The notes: a model not told the origin generated them from the letters alone. A DNA stretch of 33,799 nt from Candidatus Wolbachia massiliensis (GCF_014771645.1 NZ_CP061738.1:628501-662299); one strand, 5' to 3'. Positions 24,013-33,563 are shown, numbered from the stretch's first letter. Made by a program: numbers and translations.

Positions 24013-24105
24013 TTTTTACCTCTTAAACTATTAACCAATACGATTGTAAACCTAGAGGTATTAATTTTATGATAATAATGCTAACGGTGATATGTCTACG
24101 TAGCT

Positions 24106-25377
24106 TCAGATAAGCATTGCCAGAGGGTTTTCTATATAGCGCTTGAAAGCATTTAAGAATTTTGCTCCCAATGCTCCATCAACTGTTCTATGGTCAACAG
24201 AGAGTGTTACTGTCATTATTTCTGCCACTTCTATTTTTTCATTTATCACAACTGGTTGCTTTTTAGATGCACCAACGGCCATAATGCAGGATTGTGGCGG
24301 ATTAATTATAGCGCTGAAAGCTTTTATACCAAACATCCCTAAGTTGGATATAGTAAACCCTCCTCCTTGAAATTCTTCAGGTCTTAATTTTCCGGATCTT
24401 GCTTTATTTACTAGACCTTTTACTTCTTTTGATATGGATAAAATACCTTTTTTATCCGCATTTTTTACTATAGGAGTAATCAGTCCATCTTCAAGTGCTA
24501 CAGCGATTGAAATGTCTATATTTGAATACTTTAGTATTTTATTGTCTATCCACGAAGAATTTATATCAGGAAATTTTTTCATGCTGAAAGCTGTAGCTTT
24601 TATAATTAGGTCATTAATTGTCACTTTATTGTTTTCATCTGCTAAGTTAATTTCATTTTTGAGCGATATTAGCTTATCAACCTGACAGTCTACAGTTAAG
24701 TAAAAATGTGGAACATTTTGTTTAGATTCAACCAAGCGCTGCGCTATTACCTGGCGCATGTTGCTCACTTCAATTATAGTGTCTTCACCTAATCTTTTAC
24801 AATTTTTAATTTGTCTATCACCATCTAAAAATTCTAATACATCAGCTTTAATAATACGGCCGTATGGACCTGTACCCTCTAATTGTTCTATATCAACACC
24901 TTCATTTTGAGCTATTTTTTTAGCTAATGGACTTATCTTTACTCTACCTTCTGTTGCTTTGGTATCTTCTTTTTTTCTGGATTCCGGTGTCAAGCACTGA
25001 GATGACATTGAGGAGCTAGATAACACTGAAGAATTAGATGGCGTCGAAGGGTTAGCTTCAACTCTCTCCTTAATTTCAATGTTGACAGCAGGAGCTGAAG
25101 CATAATTACTAAGGGCATTCTTGTCCTCTCCTTCTTCTAACATTAGAGCTATTGGTTGATTTACAGGCACGCCACTTGTTCCTTCTGACACTAAAATTTT
25201 TGCCAAAACTCCTTCATCCACTGATTCAAACTCCATTATGGCTTTATCAGTTTCTATTTCAGCAATTACATCACCTACTTCAACTCTATCTTGCTCTTTC
25301 TTGCACCACTTTACAATTTTTCCACCAGTTTTGCTCATTGTTGGAGAAAGAGCAGGCATCAATATTTCTATAGGCAT
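24106..25377 (-). CDS. pdhC: Pyruvate dehydrogenase E2, dihydrolipoamide acetyltransferase
   Basis: E2 core of the pyruvate dehydrogenase complex, which moves the acetyl group from E1 to CoA. One lipoyl domain (1-80) with the lipoylated K45 in ETDKAIMEFES, a Ser/Pro-rich linker (100-140), the E3-binding domain (about 145-182, KISPLAKKIAQNEG...GPYGRIIKADV) and the catalytic domain (about 195-423) with H396 and D400 in DHRTVDG. Length 423 suits the alphaproteobacterial/mitochondrial type with a single lipoyl domain. It stands apart from E1 and E3 genes in this window. It supplies acetyl-CoA for gltA. Confidence 0.95.
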   Translation of the reverse strand: MPIEILMPALSPTMSKTGGKIVKWCKKEQDRVEVGDVIAEIETDKAIMEFESVDEGVLAKILVSEGTSGVPVNQPIALMLEEGEDKNALSNYASAPAVNIEIKERVEANPSTPSNSSVLSSSSMSSQCLTPESRKKEDTKATEGRVKISPLAKKIAQNEGVDIEQLEGTGPYGRIIKADVLEFLDGDRQIKNCKRLGEDTIIEVSNMRQVIAQRLVESKQNVPHFYLTVDCQVDKLISLKNEINLADENNKVTINDLIIKATAFSMKKFPDINSSWIDNKILKYSNIDISIAVALEDGLITPIVKNADKKGILSISKEVKGLVNKARSGKLRPEEFQGGGFTISNLGMFGIKAFSAIINPPQSCIMAVGASKKQPVVINEKIEVAEIMTVTLSVDHRTVDGALGAKFLNAFKRYIENPLAMLI

Positions 25378-25455
25378 CTACTGTAAATTAAAAATCTATT
25401 CAATTGTTAATTTACTCTTTATCTTATGTTCATGTCAATCCAATCGTGAATTACG

Positions 25456-25887
25456 GTGAACAAGTCTATAATATTGCTGTTTTCATTATTTAGTCTTAGC
25501 TTGTCTGCTGATAACTTTGTTTCGATAAAATCAAATAAAATCAACATGAGAACAGGACCAGGGTTTCACTATCCCGTAAAATGGATATACATTTGCAAAA
25601 ATCTGCCCTTGAAAGTGATAGAAGAGTTTGAAAATTGGAAAAAGGTCTGTGATATATATGAAGACTGCGGATGGGTAAAGAGCAGTCTGCTTAGTGACAA
25701 GCGTTATGTGGTGGTAAAAGAAGATACTTACGGATATCAAAAACAGAGTACAGACAGTAAGCTCATTATGAAGATAGACAAATTTGTTGTAATGAGAATA
25801 GAAAAATGCAATGCAAAATGGTGCTTGTTATCCTCCTCAAAACGTAAAGCGTGGGTACAAAAAAAACATATATATGGGGCTGATTAA
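25456..25887 (+). CDS. Exported SH3-domain protein
   Basis: A small secreted protein with bacterial SH3 folds. The signal peptide is residues 1-18 (MNKSIILLFSLFSLSLSA) and the likely cut follows SADN. Two SH3-like domains fit: about 20-78 (NKINMRTGPGFHYPV, CGWVKSSLL) and about 83-143 (VVVKEDTY...KAWVQKKHIYGAD). Bacterial SH3 domains in the periplasm usually bind peptidoglycan or other cell wall parts. The start is GTG at 25456. It diverges from pdhC with 78 bases between. Its stop overlaps the stop of the next gene on the other strand through a shared TTAA. Confidence 0.82.
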   Translation: MNKSIILLFSLFSLSLSADNFVSIKSNKINMRTGPGFHYPVKWIYICKNLPLKVIEEFENWKKVCDIYEDCGWVKSSLLSDKRYVVVKEDTYGYQKQSTDSKLIMKIDKFVVMRIEKCNAKWCLLSSSKRKAWVQKKHIYGAD

Positions 25888-26393
25888 TGTGAAAGATCTT
25901 GATTAATAGTAGTTTCTGGACCTTCTGTAGTAGGCTCTTCAGATGAGGCAGAAGGTGCACTGGTTTCTTGGGATTCTGGAGGATTACTCTTCTGCGCTGA
26001 GCTACCACATTTCCCACAAAAACTCCTTAACATCTCCTCAGCAGATAAGTTTAAAATTTGTATAATAGACTTTCCGCTTTGTTCTTCTAGCGATTGATCC
26101 ATTCTAGAAATCAACTCAGAAAATTCGCTATCTGGCTTCTCAGCTTCAATTCTTATTTTGCTTTCTATGCCTGCAATATCGCCTTGGTCGATTTCTTTTT
26201 TTGTTATGTTGAATGAATCCGCAATATTTTGATATTTGATCTTGCAATCACCACAGCCAATTATGCAGAGAGCGATGGAATCAGATATCTCATTTGCAGC
26301 CCATTTATGTATGGTGTAAGCCAAGTAATTGTCATGATATTGAGTATTAAATTGTTGTTTTATTAACTCAGAAATTTTATTCTTTAGAGACAT
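25884..26393 (-). CDS. Unrecognised 169-residue protein with CxxC motifs
   Basis: Family not recognised. It is soluble and mostly helical. C43, C47-GD-C50 and C126-GK-C129 give two CxxC pairs that could bind zinc or an iron-sulfur cluster together. The C-terminal 35 residues are rich in Pro, Ser, Glu and Thr (SAPSASSEEPTTEGPE) and probably disordered. It converges on the SH3 gene, and the two stop codons share the TTAA at 25884-25887. Upstream (26394 on) the repeat tract begins. No function can be assigned. Confidence 0.65.
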   Translation of the reverse strand: MSLKNKISELIKQQFNTQYHDNYLAYTIHKWAANEISDSIALCIIGCGDCKIKYQNIADSFNITKKEIDQGDIAGIESKIRIEAEKPDSEFSELISRMDQSLEEQSGKSIIQILNLSAEEMLRSFCGKCGSSAQKSNPPESQETSAPSASSEEPTTEGPETTINQDLSH

Positions 26394-26546
26394 AAAGCAC
26401 CTTCCCCTTACAACTAGCTATACCTTTTGTTAAAATACAGCAATTAAGCTTGAATAGCAAATGTATACATGCTTTATTTTAATTAATTATTAAAGCAGGA
26501 AACAAAAATCTGAGTATAATCTTATCCAATCATTTTATGGCTTGAC

Positions 26547-26765
26547 CCACAATTGTACGGATTTGAAAAGCAATCCCAGCCATTATTAAAAACGAAAAGA
26601 TTACTTGACAAACCTCTCCAATCCACGTACCATATCAGTGAAGCTATTTATTTATCTTCTCTGTACAGATTAAACGACAAAAAAACTTAGTATATCTGGC
26701 GTGTCATTGTTTAATTTTTCGCACTATGTGCACCTTATGTCTTTATAAAACTTCTGGGTTTCTAC
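26547..26765 (+). repeat. Dispersed promoter-bearing repeat, copy D
   Basis: Very similar to copy A: CCCACAA-TG-ACGGATTTGAAAAGCAA leader, TTACTTGACAAACCTCTCCA, GTGAAGCTATT, AGATTAAA, TTGTTTAATTTTTCGCACT and TATGTCTTTATAAAACTTCT. Similarity to A starts and ends at about the same points on both sides, which defines an element of about 220 bases. Confidence 0.8.
26605..26633 (+). promoter_or_regulatory. Sigma-70-like promoter inside repeat copy D
   Basis: TTGACA (26605-26610), 17 bases, TACCAT (26628-26633). Same geometry as copies A and B. It points toward acnA, whose start lies about 920 bases downstream, too far for a simple leader. Confidence 0.5.
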
Positions 26766-26812
26766 CCCATATAAGCTAAAATGCGCTTTAAAAGCGTTAC
26801 AAGACATTAAAA

Positions 26813-26905
26813 AACGCCAACTGATAAAATGATAGTGAATAACTAGCTACCATAGGGTTTCTTTTGTCTTTTTTTCTGTTTAGTAAATTTCTTAACGTTT
26901 ATAAT
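26813..26905 (+). repeat. Second intergenic repeat unit, copy U5
   Basis: AACGCCA, AATAACTAGCTACCATAGGG, TTTCTTTTGTCTTTTTTTC and TTTAGTAAATTTCTTAACG. Directly follows copy D and precedes U6, the same order as C-U4-U3 on the minus strand. Confidence 0.75.
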
Positions 26906-26965
26906 TTAGACTCATTGCAGTTCAAAAGCAGCTGAGTCGCGGTTATTAGACGTTTAGAATAAAGA

Positions 26966-27105
26966 AACGCCATGTTTGAAAGTTAAATGTAAATAACTAG
27001 CCACCCACGGGGCTCCTTTTGCCTTTTTCTCCATTTGGTAAATTTCTTAAATATTCATGACTGAGATCCCGCTGCGGCTGAAATGACAGCAGCGCTCCTT
27101 ATGAT
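26966..27105 (+). repeat. Second intergenic repeat unit, copy U6
   Basis: AACGCCA, AAATAACTAGCCACCCACGG, CTCCTTTTGCCTTTTTC, TTGGTAAATTTCTTAAAT, then the ACTGAGATCCCGCTGCGGCT extension found also in U2 at 14748-14793. Confidence 0.75.
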
Positions 27106-27139
27106 AGTACTGGAATCCAGAAGAGTTTGCAAGCAAACT

Positions 27140-27498
27140 GATTTGGTGAGCATAAGCTACTAAAACATAACGTTTTTGATGAGATTACAGAAACCAGTAC
27201 TACCATAGGGGAAACACCGTTTGTTGACCTTGGCAAAATAAATGTTCGTACAGTTGTGTGGCTAAATTTGAAATGGCTACATGAATTTGTCGTAAATCAC
27301 CACCATATAAGGTGCGATGCAACAAAGCCACCTATGAGATCTATTCAAGCAGCATTAACACAACTCACTTCTAGATATAGAAATTATCTTCTTGAATTCG
27401 ATATTATTTTTTATAATATTATCGTAAGTATCCTGAAATCCAGTTCTTGCTATAGCTATCTAGTGTACTTATTTGAAATTAAGTTTTCTGGGTTCTGA
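27140..27498 (+). pseudogene. Possible ORF relic of unknown origin
   Basis: An open frame of about 118 codons runs from just after a stop near 27137 to 27498. A start is unclear: the first ATG in frame is at 27271 or so, internal to the best-looking protein stretch (TIGETPFVDLGKINVRTVVW...). The product resembles nothing I know. It lacks a ribosome site, and the region before it is repeat DNA, so a decayed gene fragment is more likely than a gene. Confidence 0.25.
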
Positions 27499-27556
27499 TG
27501 TCAAACTACTTAGATGACGTTGATTTACTCTATTTTAACGCAGGAGGTTTATCACG

Positions 27557-30160
27557 ATGAATAATTCTTTAAACTCAAAGACAATTTTAAACATTAACGG
27601 CAAGTCATACAGCTACTTCAGCCTAAATAGCGCTGGCAGGTTTTTAGAAATAGATGTAACTAAATTACCTTGTTCATTAAAGGTTTTGCTTGAGAATTTA
27701 TTGCGCAATGAAGACGGAATTAATGTAAAGCTAGATGATATCAAAACACTGGCAAGTTGTGTTAATAAATATACTAACCATGAAATCAACTACAAACCAG
27801 CAAGAGTACTGATGCAAGATTTTACAGGGGTTCCTGCTGTTGTTGATTTAGCTTCAATGCGTAGTTATGTGGAGAAAAATGGAGGCAACCCAAGTAGAAT
27901 AAATCCGTCTGTGCCTGTTGATCTTGTAATAGATCATTCTGTCCAAGTGGATAGTTATGGAAACACTTCAGCATTTGGTAAAAACGTTGAATTGGAAGTA
28001 AAAAGAAATTTGGAGAGATATCGATTCTTAAAGTGGGGAGAATCATCCTTCACAAATTTTAGAGTAGTGCCACCTGGTACAGGGATCTGCCACCAAGTGA
28101 ATCTTGAATATTTAGCACAAGTTGTATGTAACAAGAATGGAGTGGTGTATCCTGATACCGTAGTTGGTACAGATAGCCACACTACCATGGTTAATGGTTT
28201 ATCGGTTCTTGGTTGGGGCGTTGGTGGAATAGAAGCTGAGTCCGTGATGCTTGGCCAACCTATTAGCATGATGATTCCAGAGGTAGTAGGATTTAAATTA
28301 ACTGGAAGACTTCCCGAAGGAGTAACTGCAACTGACCTAGTGCTGACAATTACAAATATCTTAAGAACAAAAGGTGTCGTTGGTAAATTTGTGGAATTTT
28401 ATGGTGATGGCTTAGACTATTTACCTTTGGCAGATAGAGCAACCATAGCTAACATGGCTCCAGAGTATGGCGCAACCTGTGGATTTTTTCCTATTGATCA
28501 GAAAACACTGGATTATTTGAGCTTAACCGGAAGGCCAGAGGAGCTAATTAAGCTAGTTAAAGCCTATGCAAAAGAGCAAGGATTATGGCGTAGCAATGAT
28601 GAGTTGGCATTTTTTGACACACTAGAACTTGATTTATCGAGTGTAGAACCAGTAATGGCTGGTCCAAAAAGACCACAAGACAAGGTTTTTCTTTCACAAG
28701 TGACGGAGTCTTTTTCTACATCGTTTGCAGTTAACGAATTAAAGGAAAGTGATGAGCTTCAAGATGGAAGTGTAGTTATCGCAGCAATAACAAGCTGTAC
28801 CAATACTTCAAACCCGAGTGTGATGATTGCTGCTGGCCTTGTAGCCCGTAATGCAGTTAAACTTGGGTTGAAGTCAAAGTCTTGGGTTAAAACTTCTCTT
28901 GCCCCAGGATCACAAGTTGTAACGGAGTATTTAGAAAAATCAGGATTACAGAAAGATCTAAATGCTTTAGGCTTCAATTTGGTTGGATATGGCTGTACAA
29001 CTTGCATTGGAAATTCCGGCCCACTTGATAAAGATATAGAGAATGACATTAAAAACAGAAATTTAACCGTTGCTGCAGTTTTATCTGGCAATCGCAACTT
29101 TGAAGGAAGAATCCATCCTTTAGCCAAAGCTAACTACTTAGCATCTCCACCTCTCGTTGTTGTGTATGCACTTGCAGGCACCGTACGAATTGATCTGACA
29201 AAAGACCCTATATGCAAAGACAAGAATGGAAATAACGTTTATCTCAAAGATATATGGCCAACGAACAGCGAAATCGAAAACTGTGTTAAAAGTGTTGTGA
29301 CACGTGAAATGTTCATACAAAAATATAAGGATGTCTTTTCTGGTGATGAACACTGGCAAAGGGTAAAGTGTGAAAGAAGTGAAATCTATAATTGGGATAC
29401 AGATAGCACTTACATACAAAATCCTCCTTATTTTGATAATCTATTGACGGAAAATGATAAAGATAGTGCAGTTGAAATAAAGGATGCACGAATACTAGCT
29501 ATATTTGGTGATAGTGTAACCACTGATCATATTTCCCCTGCTGGAAACATTGCCTCAAATAGTTCTGCAGGTATATATTTAAAAAATCTTGGAATTGAGC
29601 CACAGGATTTTAATTCATACGGATCTCGTCGTGGTAACCACAACGTGATGATGCGTGGAACCTTTGCTAATATCAGAATAAAAAATGAAATGATTAGTAA
29701 TGAAGGCAGCTACACAAAACATATTCCCTCTCAAGAAACTATGTCGATTTTCGATACAGCAATGCGCTACAAGGAAAGTAATACTTCTCTCGTCATTGTA
29801 GCAGGAAAGGAATATGGTACAGGTTCAAGTAGAGATTGGGCAGCAAAGGGTACTGTGTTACTAGGAATTAAAGCTGTAATTGCAGAAAGCTTTGAACGCA
29901 TACATAGGTCAAACTTGGTCGGTATGGGCGTTCTTCCACTTGTATTTCAAAATGGAATAACCAGAGCGATATTTGATGGTAGTGAGACAATAAGCATAAC
30001 AGGCAAAATAGTGCCAAGTGGAAATCTGGAATGTATCATTAAAAGAAAGGATAGTTCAGAGCAATCAATTCAACTCAAGTGCTGCGTACAAACTGTAACT
30101 GAGATGAAATACTTAATGAGTGGTGGAGTGTTAAGCTACATACTTGCGCAGTCTTCTTGA
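27557..30160 (+). CDS. acnA: Aconitate hydratase
   Basis: AcnA-type aconitase that isomerises citrate to isocitrate through a 4Fe-4S cluster. Cluster ligands are C414 (SCTNTSNPSV), C480 and C483 (GYGCTTCIGNSGP). Other marks are GTDSHTTMVNG near 205, GGIEAE near 222, and the swivel-domain FGDSVTTDHISPAG near 652 and GSSRDWAAKG near 757. At 867 residues it is close to the usual 890. The ATG is set by AGGAGG nine bases upstream. It stands between a repeat tract and putA, 138 bases upstream of the latter on the same strand. Confidence 0.96.
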   Translation: MNNSLNSKTILNINGKSYSYFSLNSAGRFLEIDVTKLPCSLKVLLENLLRNEDGINVKLDDIKTLASCVNKYTNHEINYKPARVLMQDFTGVPAVVDLASMRSYVEKNGGNPSRINPSVPVDLVIDHSVQVDSYGNTSAFGKNVELEVKRNLERYRFLKWGESSFTNFRVVPPGTGICHQVNLEYLAQVVCNKNGVVYPDTVVGTDSHTTMVNGLSVLGWGVGGIEAESVMLGQPISMMIPEVVGFKLTGRLPEGVTATDLVLTITNILRTKGVVGKFVEFYGDGLDYLPLADRATIANMAPEYGATCGFFPIDQKTLDYLSLTGRPEELIKLVKAYAKEQGLWRSNDELAFFDTLELDLSSVEPVMAGPKRPQDKVFLSQVTESFSTSFAVNELKESDELQDGSVVIAAITSCTNTSNPSVMIAAGLVARNAVKLGLKSKSWVKTSLAPGSQVVTEYLEKSGLQKDLNALGFNLVGYGCTTCIGNSGPLDKDIENDIKNRNLTVAAVLSGNRNFEGRIHPLAKANYLASPPLVVVYALAGTVRIDLTKDPICKDKNGNNVYLKDIWPTNSEIENCVKSVVTREMFIQKYKDVFSGDEHWQRVKCERSEIYNWDTDSTYIQNPPYFDNLLTENDKDSAVEIKDARILAIFGDSVTTDHISPAGNIASNSSAGIYLKNLGIEPQDFNSYGSRRGNHNVMMRGTFANIRIKNEMISNEGSYTKHIPSQETMSIFDTAMRYKESNTSLVIVAGKEYGTGSSRDWAAKGTVLLGIKAVIAESFERIHRSNLVGMGVLPLVFQNGITRAIFDGSETISITGKIVPSGNLECIIKRKDSSEQSIQLKCCVQTVTEMKYLMSGGVLSYILAQSS

Positions 30161-30250
30161 GCTAGTAAAGTTATTACAGTAAGCAACTGGTTTTTTGAGT
30201 CGATTCTGGCCATTTATGTAAATAATGATTTATTCTACACGAAGTTATGA

Positions 30251-30256
30251 TATAAT
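30251..30256 (+). promoter_or_regulatory. Possible -10 box of putA
   Basis: A perfect TATAAT lies 43 bases before the putA ATG. No good -35 box is found at 16-18 bases upstream (only AT-rich sequence), so this is a partial call. Confidence 0.35.
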
Positions 30257-30298
30257 CTTACCTTTACATATGGTACTAGAGTTTATAGATAATTACGT

Positions 30299-33200
30299 AT
30301 GATTAGCTCTATACAAGAACCTAATGAATTGAGAAAACGTTTACAGGGATTTTATCGTACTGATGAAAAAAGCTATGTGCGTTATCTCATAGAAAAAGTA
30401 GAACTTTCAGCTGACTCAAAAAATAGAATTTATAATATTGCAAAACAAGTTGTTGAAAAAATTAAAGGCAACAAATTAGATATCATAGATTCTTTTATAC
30501 AACAATATTCGCTTTCCAACGACGAAGGAATAGCGCTGATGTGTCTCGCTGAATCACTACTTAGAATACCAGATGATTATACAATAGACGAGCTAATCAA
30601 GGATAAAATTGCCAATCAAGAATGGAGTAAACACTTAGGGCGTTCCTCTTCATTGTTTGTTAATGCTTCCACATGGAGTTTAATGATAGGGAGCAGTATA
30701 TTAAGAAGCAATGGAGAAGATTCGAAGTTCTATCACGTAATTTCCAGATTACTTAAAAATTTAGGAGAGCCGATAATCCGCAAAGCAGTGAAGCAAGCAA
30801 TGTTAACGCTTGGTAAGCACTTTATTGCTGGGGAAAGTATGGAAGAAGCACTGGAAAATATAAGATCGGATGACCATAGCAAATTCTTGTGCTCTTTTAG
30901 TATGCTTGGTGAAGCTGCTCACACAGCCGAGGATGCAGAAGAATATTTTAATTCATACATGCATTCAATAAAAGCCATAGGTGAATCCACTGACACAAAT
31001 GATTGCTTTAAGTCGCATGGAGTTTCGATTAAGTTGTCTTCATTGCATCCACGTTATGAGTTTAGCCAATTTGGTAATATAGCTGAAGAGTTGAGAACTA
31101 AGGTGCTAGAACTTTGCCATGAGGCAAAAAAATATAACATTTCATTATGTATAGATGCTGAAGAGTCAGAAAGACTTGAGATGTCATTAGTTTTATTCGA
31201 GCAATTGCGTCTTGATGAGTCACTTTCTCACTGGGAAGGGCTTGGCTTGACTGTGCAGGCGTACCAAAAACGTGCTTTGTCTGTTCTTGATTTTGTTGAA
31301 GATGTTGCTATTCGGTCAAAACATAAAATTATGGTGAGACTTGTGAAAGGAGCATATTGGGACTCAGAAATCAAACGTACACAAGAGTTAGGGTTAAGTG
31401 GCTACCCAGTATTTACTAGAAAAAGCTACACAGACGTATGTTATCTTGCCTGCGCGCAGAAACTTTTGAGCAAGGCAAGTCACTTTTATCCATGTTTTGG
31501 AACTCATAATGCTTATACTTTTGCTACTATAATAGAACTTGCTGATAAAAACCATCCTGGGTTTGAGTTTCAGCGCTTACACGGAATGGGTAAAAATTTA
31601 TATGACTATGCAATGTCAGAACTTGCAACAAATATCAGCTGTCGTATATATGCACCAGTTGGTAAACATAGTGATTTATTACCATATCTTATTAGACGTC
31701 TTCTTGAAAATGGAGCTAATAGTTCGTTTGTCAATCAAATAAATGGCTCGGATGTTAAAATTGAAGAGTTAGTTTCAGATCCATTGGAAAAAGCTAAAAG
31801 CTTGGAGTACGAGCCTCATTCACGCATTCCTTTGCCACAAGATATCTTGGGAGAAGAAAGGAAAAATTCCTTGGGAATGGATATTAGCGATTCAGTTACA
31901 ATTTCACAATACGCAAATGATATAAAAGAATTGAGTGAAAAGAAATGGCAGGTTGGGCCAATAATTGATGGAGAGTCACTGTTTGATAATGCTGAATTTG
32001 CTGAAGTAGTGAATCCTGCACATTTAGAAAACGTAATTGGAGAAGTGTCGAACACAACGAGCGATCAGGCTTTAAACGCTCTTGAAATAGCACATAGTGC
32101 TTTTATAAAATGGCAGAATGTTCCAGCAGAAGAGCGTGCTAAGCACCTCGAAAAAGCCGCAGATTTGCTCGAAGAAAGGATGAAAGAATTGATCTATATT
32201 CTGATCGTGGAAGCAGGAAAAATTCTATCCGATGCAATAGCAGAAGTAAGGGAGGCAGTTGACTTTTTGCGTTATTACGCGGCAATAGCAAAAAATGAAC
32301 TGAATAACTGGAAAAAATTGCCAGGCCCAACAGGTGAAGATAATTTCATCTTTTTTGAAGGCAGAGGAGTTTTCCTATGCATATCACCATGGAATTTTCC
32401 ACTTGCTATCTTCATCGGGCAGGTTTCAGCTGCACTTGCAGCGGGTAATGCAGTGTTGGCAAAACCAGCAGAGCAAACACCGATTATTGCTTATGAAGCC
32501 GTTAAGATACTACACGAAGCTGGAATACCAAAAAATGTACTGCACCTTATTCCAGGGAATGGCCGGCATTTAGGTAAAACATTAGTGCCAGATAATAGAA
32601 TCTCCGGTATAGCTTTTACTGGTTCGACACAAACCGCTCAAATAATTAATAGAATGCTTGCTAGCAGAGATGGTCCTATTGTGCCACTTATCGCTGAAAC
32701 TGGCGGGTTAAATGCTATGATCGTTGACAGCTCTGCTCTCTTAGAGCAAGTGACTGCAGATGTTTTACTCTCCGCATTTCGAAGTAGTGGCCAACGTTGT
32801 TCTGCGCTTAGAGTGTTATTTATCCAGGAAGATATAGCAGAAAAACAAATAAAAATGATATGCGATGCGGCTCAAGAATTAAAGGTTGGCGATCCAGTAC
32901 AACTTAGCACGAATATTGGTCCAATAATTGACAAAGCATCCATTGGTACGCTTGTTAAACATACGGAGAAAATGTCAGGGGATAAAGATTCAAGTCTTCT
33001 ATTTAAGGTACCTATGGACACAAATTCTCATAATGGTCATTTCTTTCCTCCATATATTTATGAGATACAAAAAATTTCACAATTAAAGCAAGAGGTGTTT
33101 GGTCCTATTTTACATATCATACGTTTTAATAAATCACAATTAGATGAAGTCATAAGTGATATAAACAATACAGGATACGGGCTTACGTTCTCCTTACAAA

Positions 33201-33439
33201 GCCGCATACAAAGTCAAATCGATTTAATAAGCAAAAAAATATCTGTTGGAAATGTGTATATCAATCGCAATCAAATAGGTGCAGCAGTTGGCACACAACC
33301 ATTTGGTGGTAGGGGACTATCTGGTACTGGACCAAAAGCTGGTGGTCCTCATTATTTACAGCGTTTTTCTACAGAAAAGGTTGTAAGTGTCAACACTACG
33401 GCATTTGGTGGTAACACCACTCTTATATGTTTGGATTAA
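30299..33439 (+). CDS. putA: Bifunctional proline dehydrogenase / P5C dehydrogenase
   Basis: PutA oxidises proline to glutamate in two steps, feeding electrons to the quinone pool and carbon to the TCA cycle. After an N-terminal helical arm, the FAD-binding proline dehydrogenase barrel covers about 180-460 (CIDAEESERLEMSL, RLVKGAYWDSEIKR near 345, a FGTHNAYTFATI segment and RRLLENGANSSFV). The aldehyde dehydrogenase part covers about 540-1035, with CISPWNFPLAIF, catalytic E800 (AETGGLNAM) and C834 (SSGQRCSALR). At 1046 residues it lacks the N-terminal ribbon-helix-helix repressor domain of longer PutA proteins, so it should not regulate itself. Confidence 0.95.
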   Translation: MISSIQEPNELRKRLQGFYRTDEKSYVRYLIEKVELSADSKNRIYNIAKQVVEKIKGNKLDIIDSFIQQYSLSNDEGIALMCLAESLLRIPDDYTIDELIKDKIANQEWSKHLGRSSSLFVNASTWSLMIGSSILRSNGEDSKFYHVISRLLKNLGEPIIRKAVKQAMLTLGKHFIAGESMEEALENIRSDDHSKFLCSFSMLGEAAHTAEDAEEYFNSYMHSIKAIGESTDTNDCFKSHGVSIKLSSLHPRYEFSQFGNIAEELRTKVLELCHEAKKYNISLCIDAEESERLEMSLVLFEQLRLDESLSHWEGLGLTVQAYQKRALSVLDFVEDVAIRSKHKIMVRLVKGAYWDSEIKRTQELGLSGYPVFTRKSYTDVCYLACAQKLLSKASHFYPCFGTHNAYTFATIIELADKNHPGFEFQRLHGMGKNLYDYAMSELATNISCRIYAPVGKHSDLLPYLIRRLLENGANSSFVNQINGSDVKIEELVSDPLEKAKSLEYEPHSRIPLPQDILGEERKNSLGMDISDSVTISQYANDIKELSEKKWQVGPIIDGESLFDNAEFAEVVNPAHLENVIGEVSNTTSDQALNALEIAHSAFIKWQNVPAEERAKHLEKAADLLEERMKELIYILIVEAGKILSDAIAEVREAVDFLRYYAAIAKNELNNWKKLPGPTGEDNFIFFEGRGVFLCISPWNFPLAIFIGQVSAALAAGNAVLAKPAEQTPIIAYEAVKILHEAGIPKNVLHLIPGNGRHLGKTLVPDNRISGIAFTGSTQTAQIINRMLASRDGPIVPLIAETGGLNAMIVDSSALLEQVTADVLLSAFRSSGQRCSALRVLFIQEDIAEKQIKMICDAAQELKVGDPVQLSTNIGPIIDKASIGTLVKHTEKMSGDKDSSLLFKVPMDTNSHNGHFFPPYIYEIQKISQLKQEVFGPILHIIRFNKSQLDEVISDINNTGYGLTFSLQSRIQSQIDLISKKISVGNVYINRNQIGAAVGTQPFGGRGLSGTGPKAGGPHYLQRFSTEKVVSVNTTAFGGNTTLICLD

Positions 33440-33563
33440 TTTGCAGGTATCTTCCTTCTTGAAAATTTATAGCTAACACAGGTTCTTATACCAATTCTCA
33501 CGACTAGCAGGTCAAATTGGGCCTAGTTCCAGTAAATACGAAGGGTTAATTTCTTAACAAAGA

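Larger units (their letters stand above)
26394..27556. other. 1.16-kb intergenic repeat tract
   Basis: The tract between the CxxC gene and acnA holds promoter-bearing copy D, repeat units U5 and U6, and a possible ORF relic at 27140-27498. About 150 bases next to the CxxC gene (26394-26546) are AT-rich with no feature I can name. A clear ribosome site AGGAGG (27542-27547) precedes acnA. Confidence 0.6.

Noticed and set aside
13340-27105. Repeat tracts considered as CRISPR arrays
   Set aside because: Units are about 75-140 bases, few and irregularly spaced, without short identical repeats alternating with unique spacers, and no cas genes are present.
30161-30198. Possible terminator after acnA (AGTT...AACT followed by six T)
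   Set aside because: The stem is only four pairs, three of them A-T, too weak to call.
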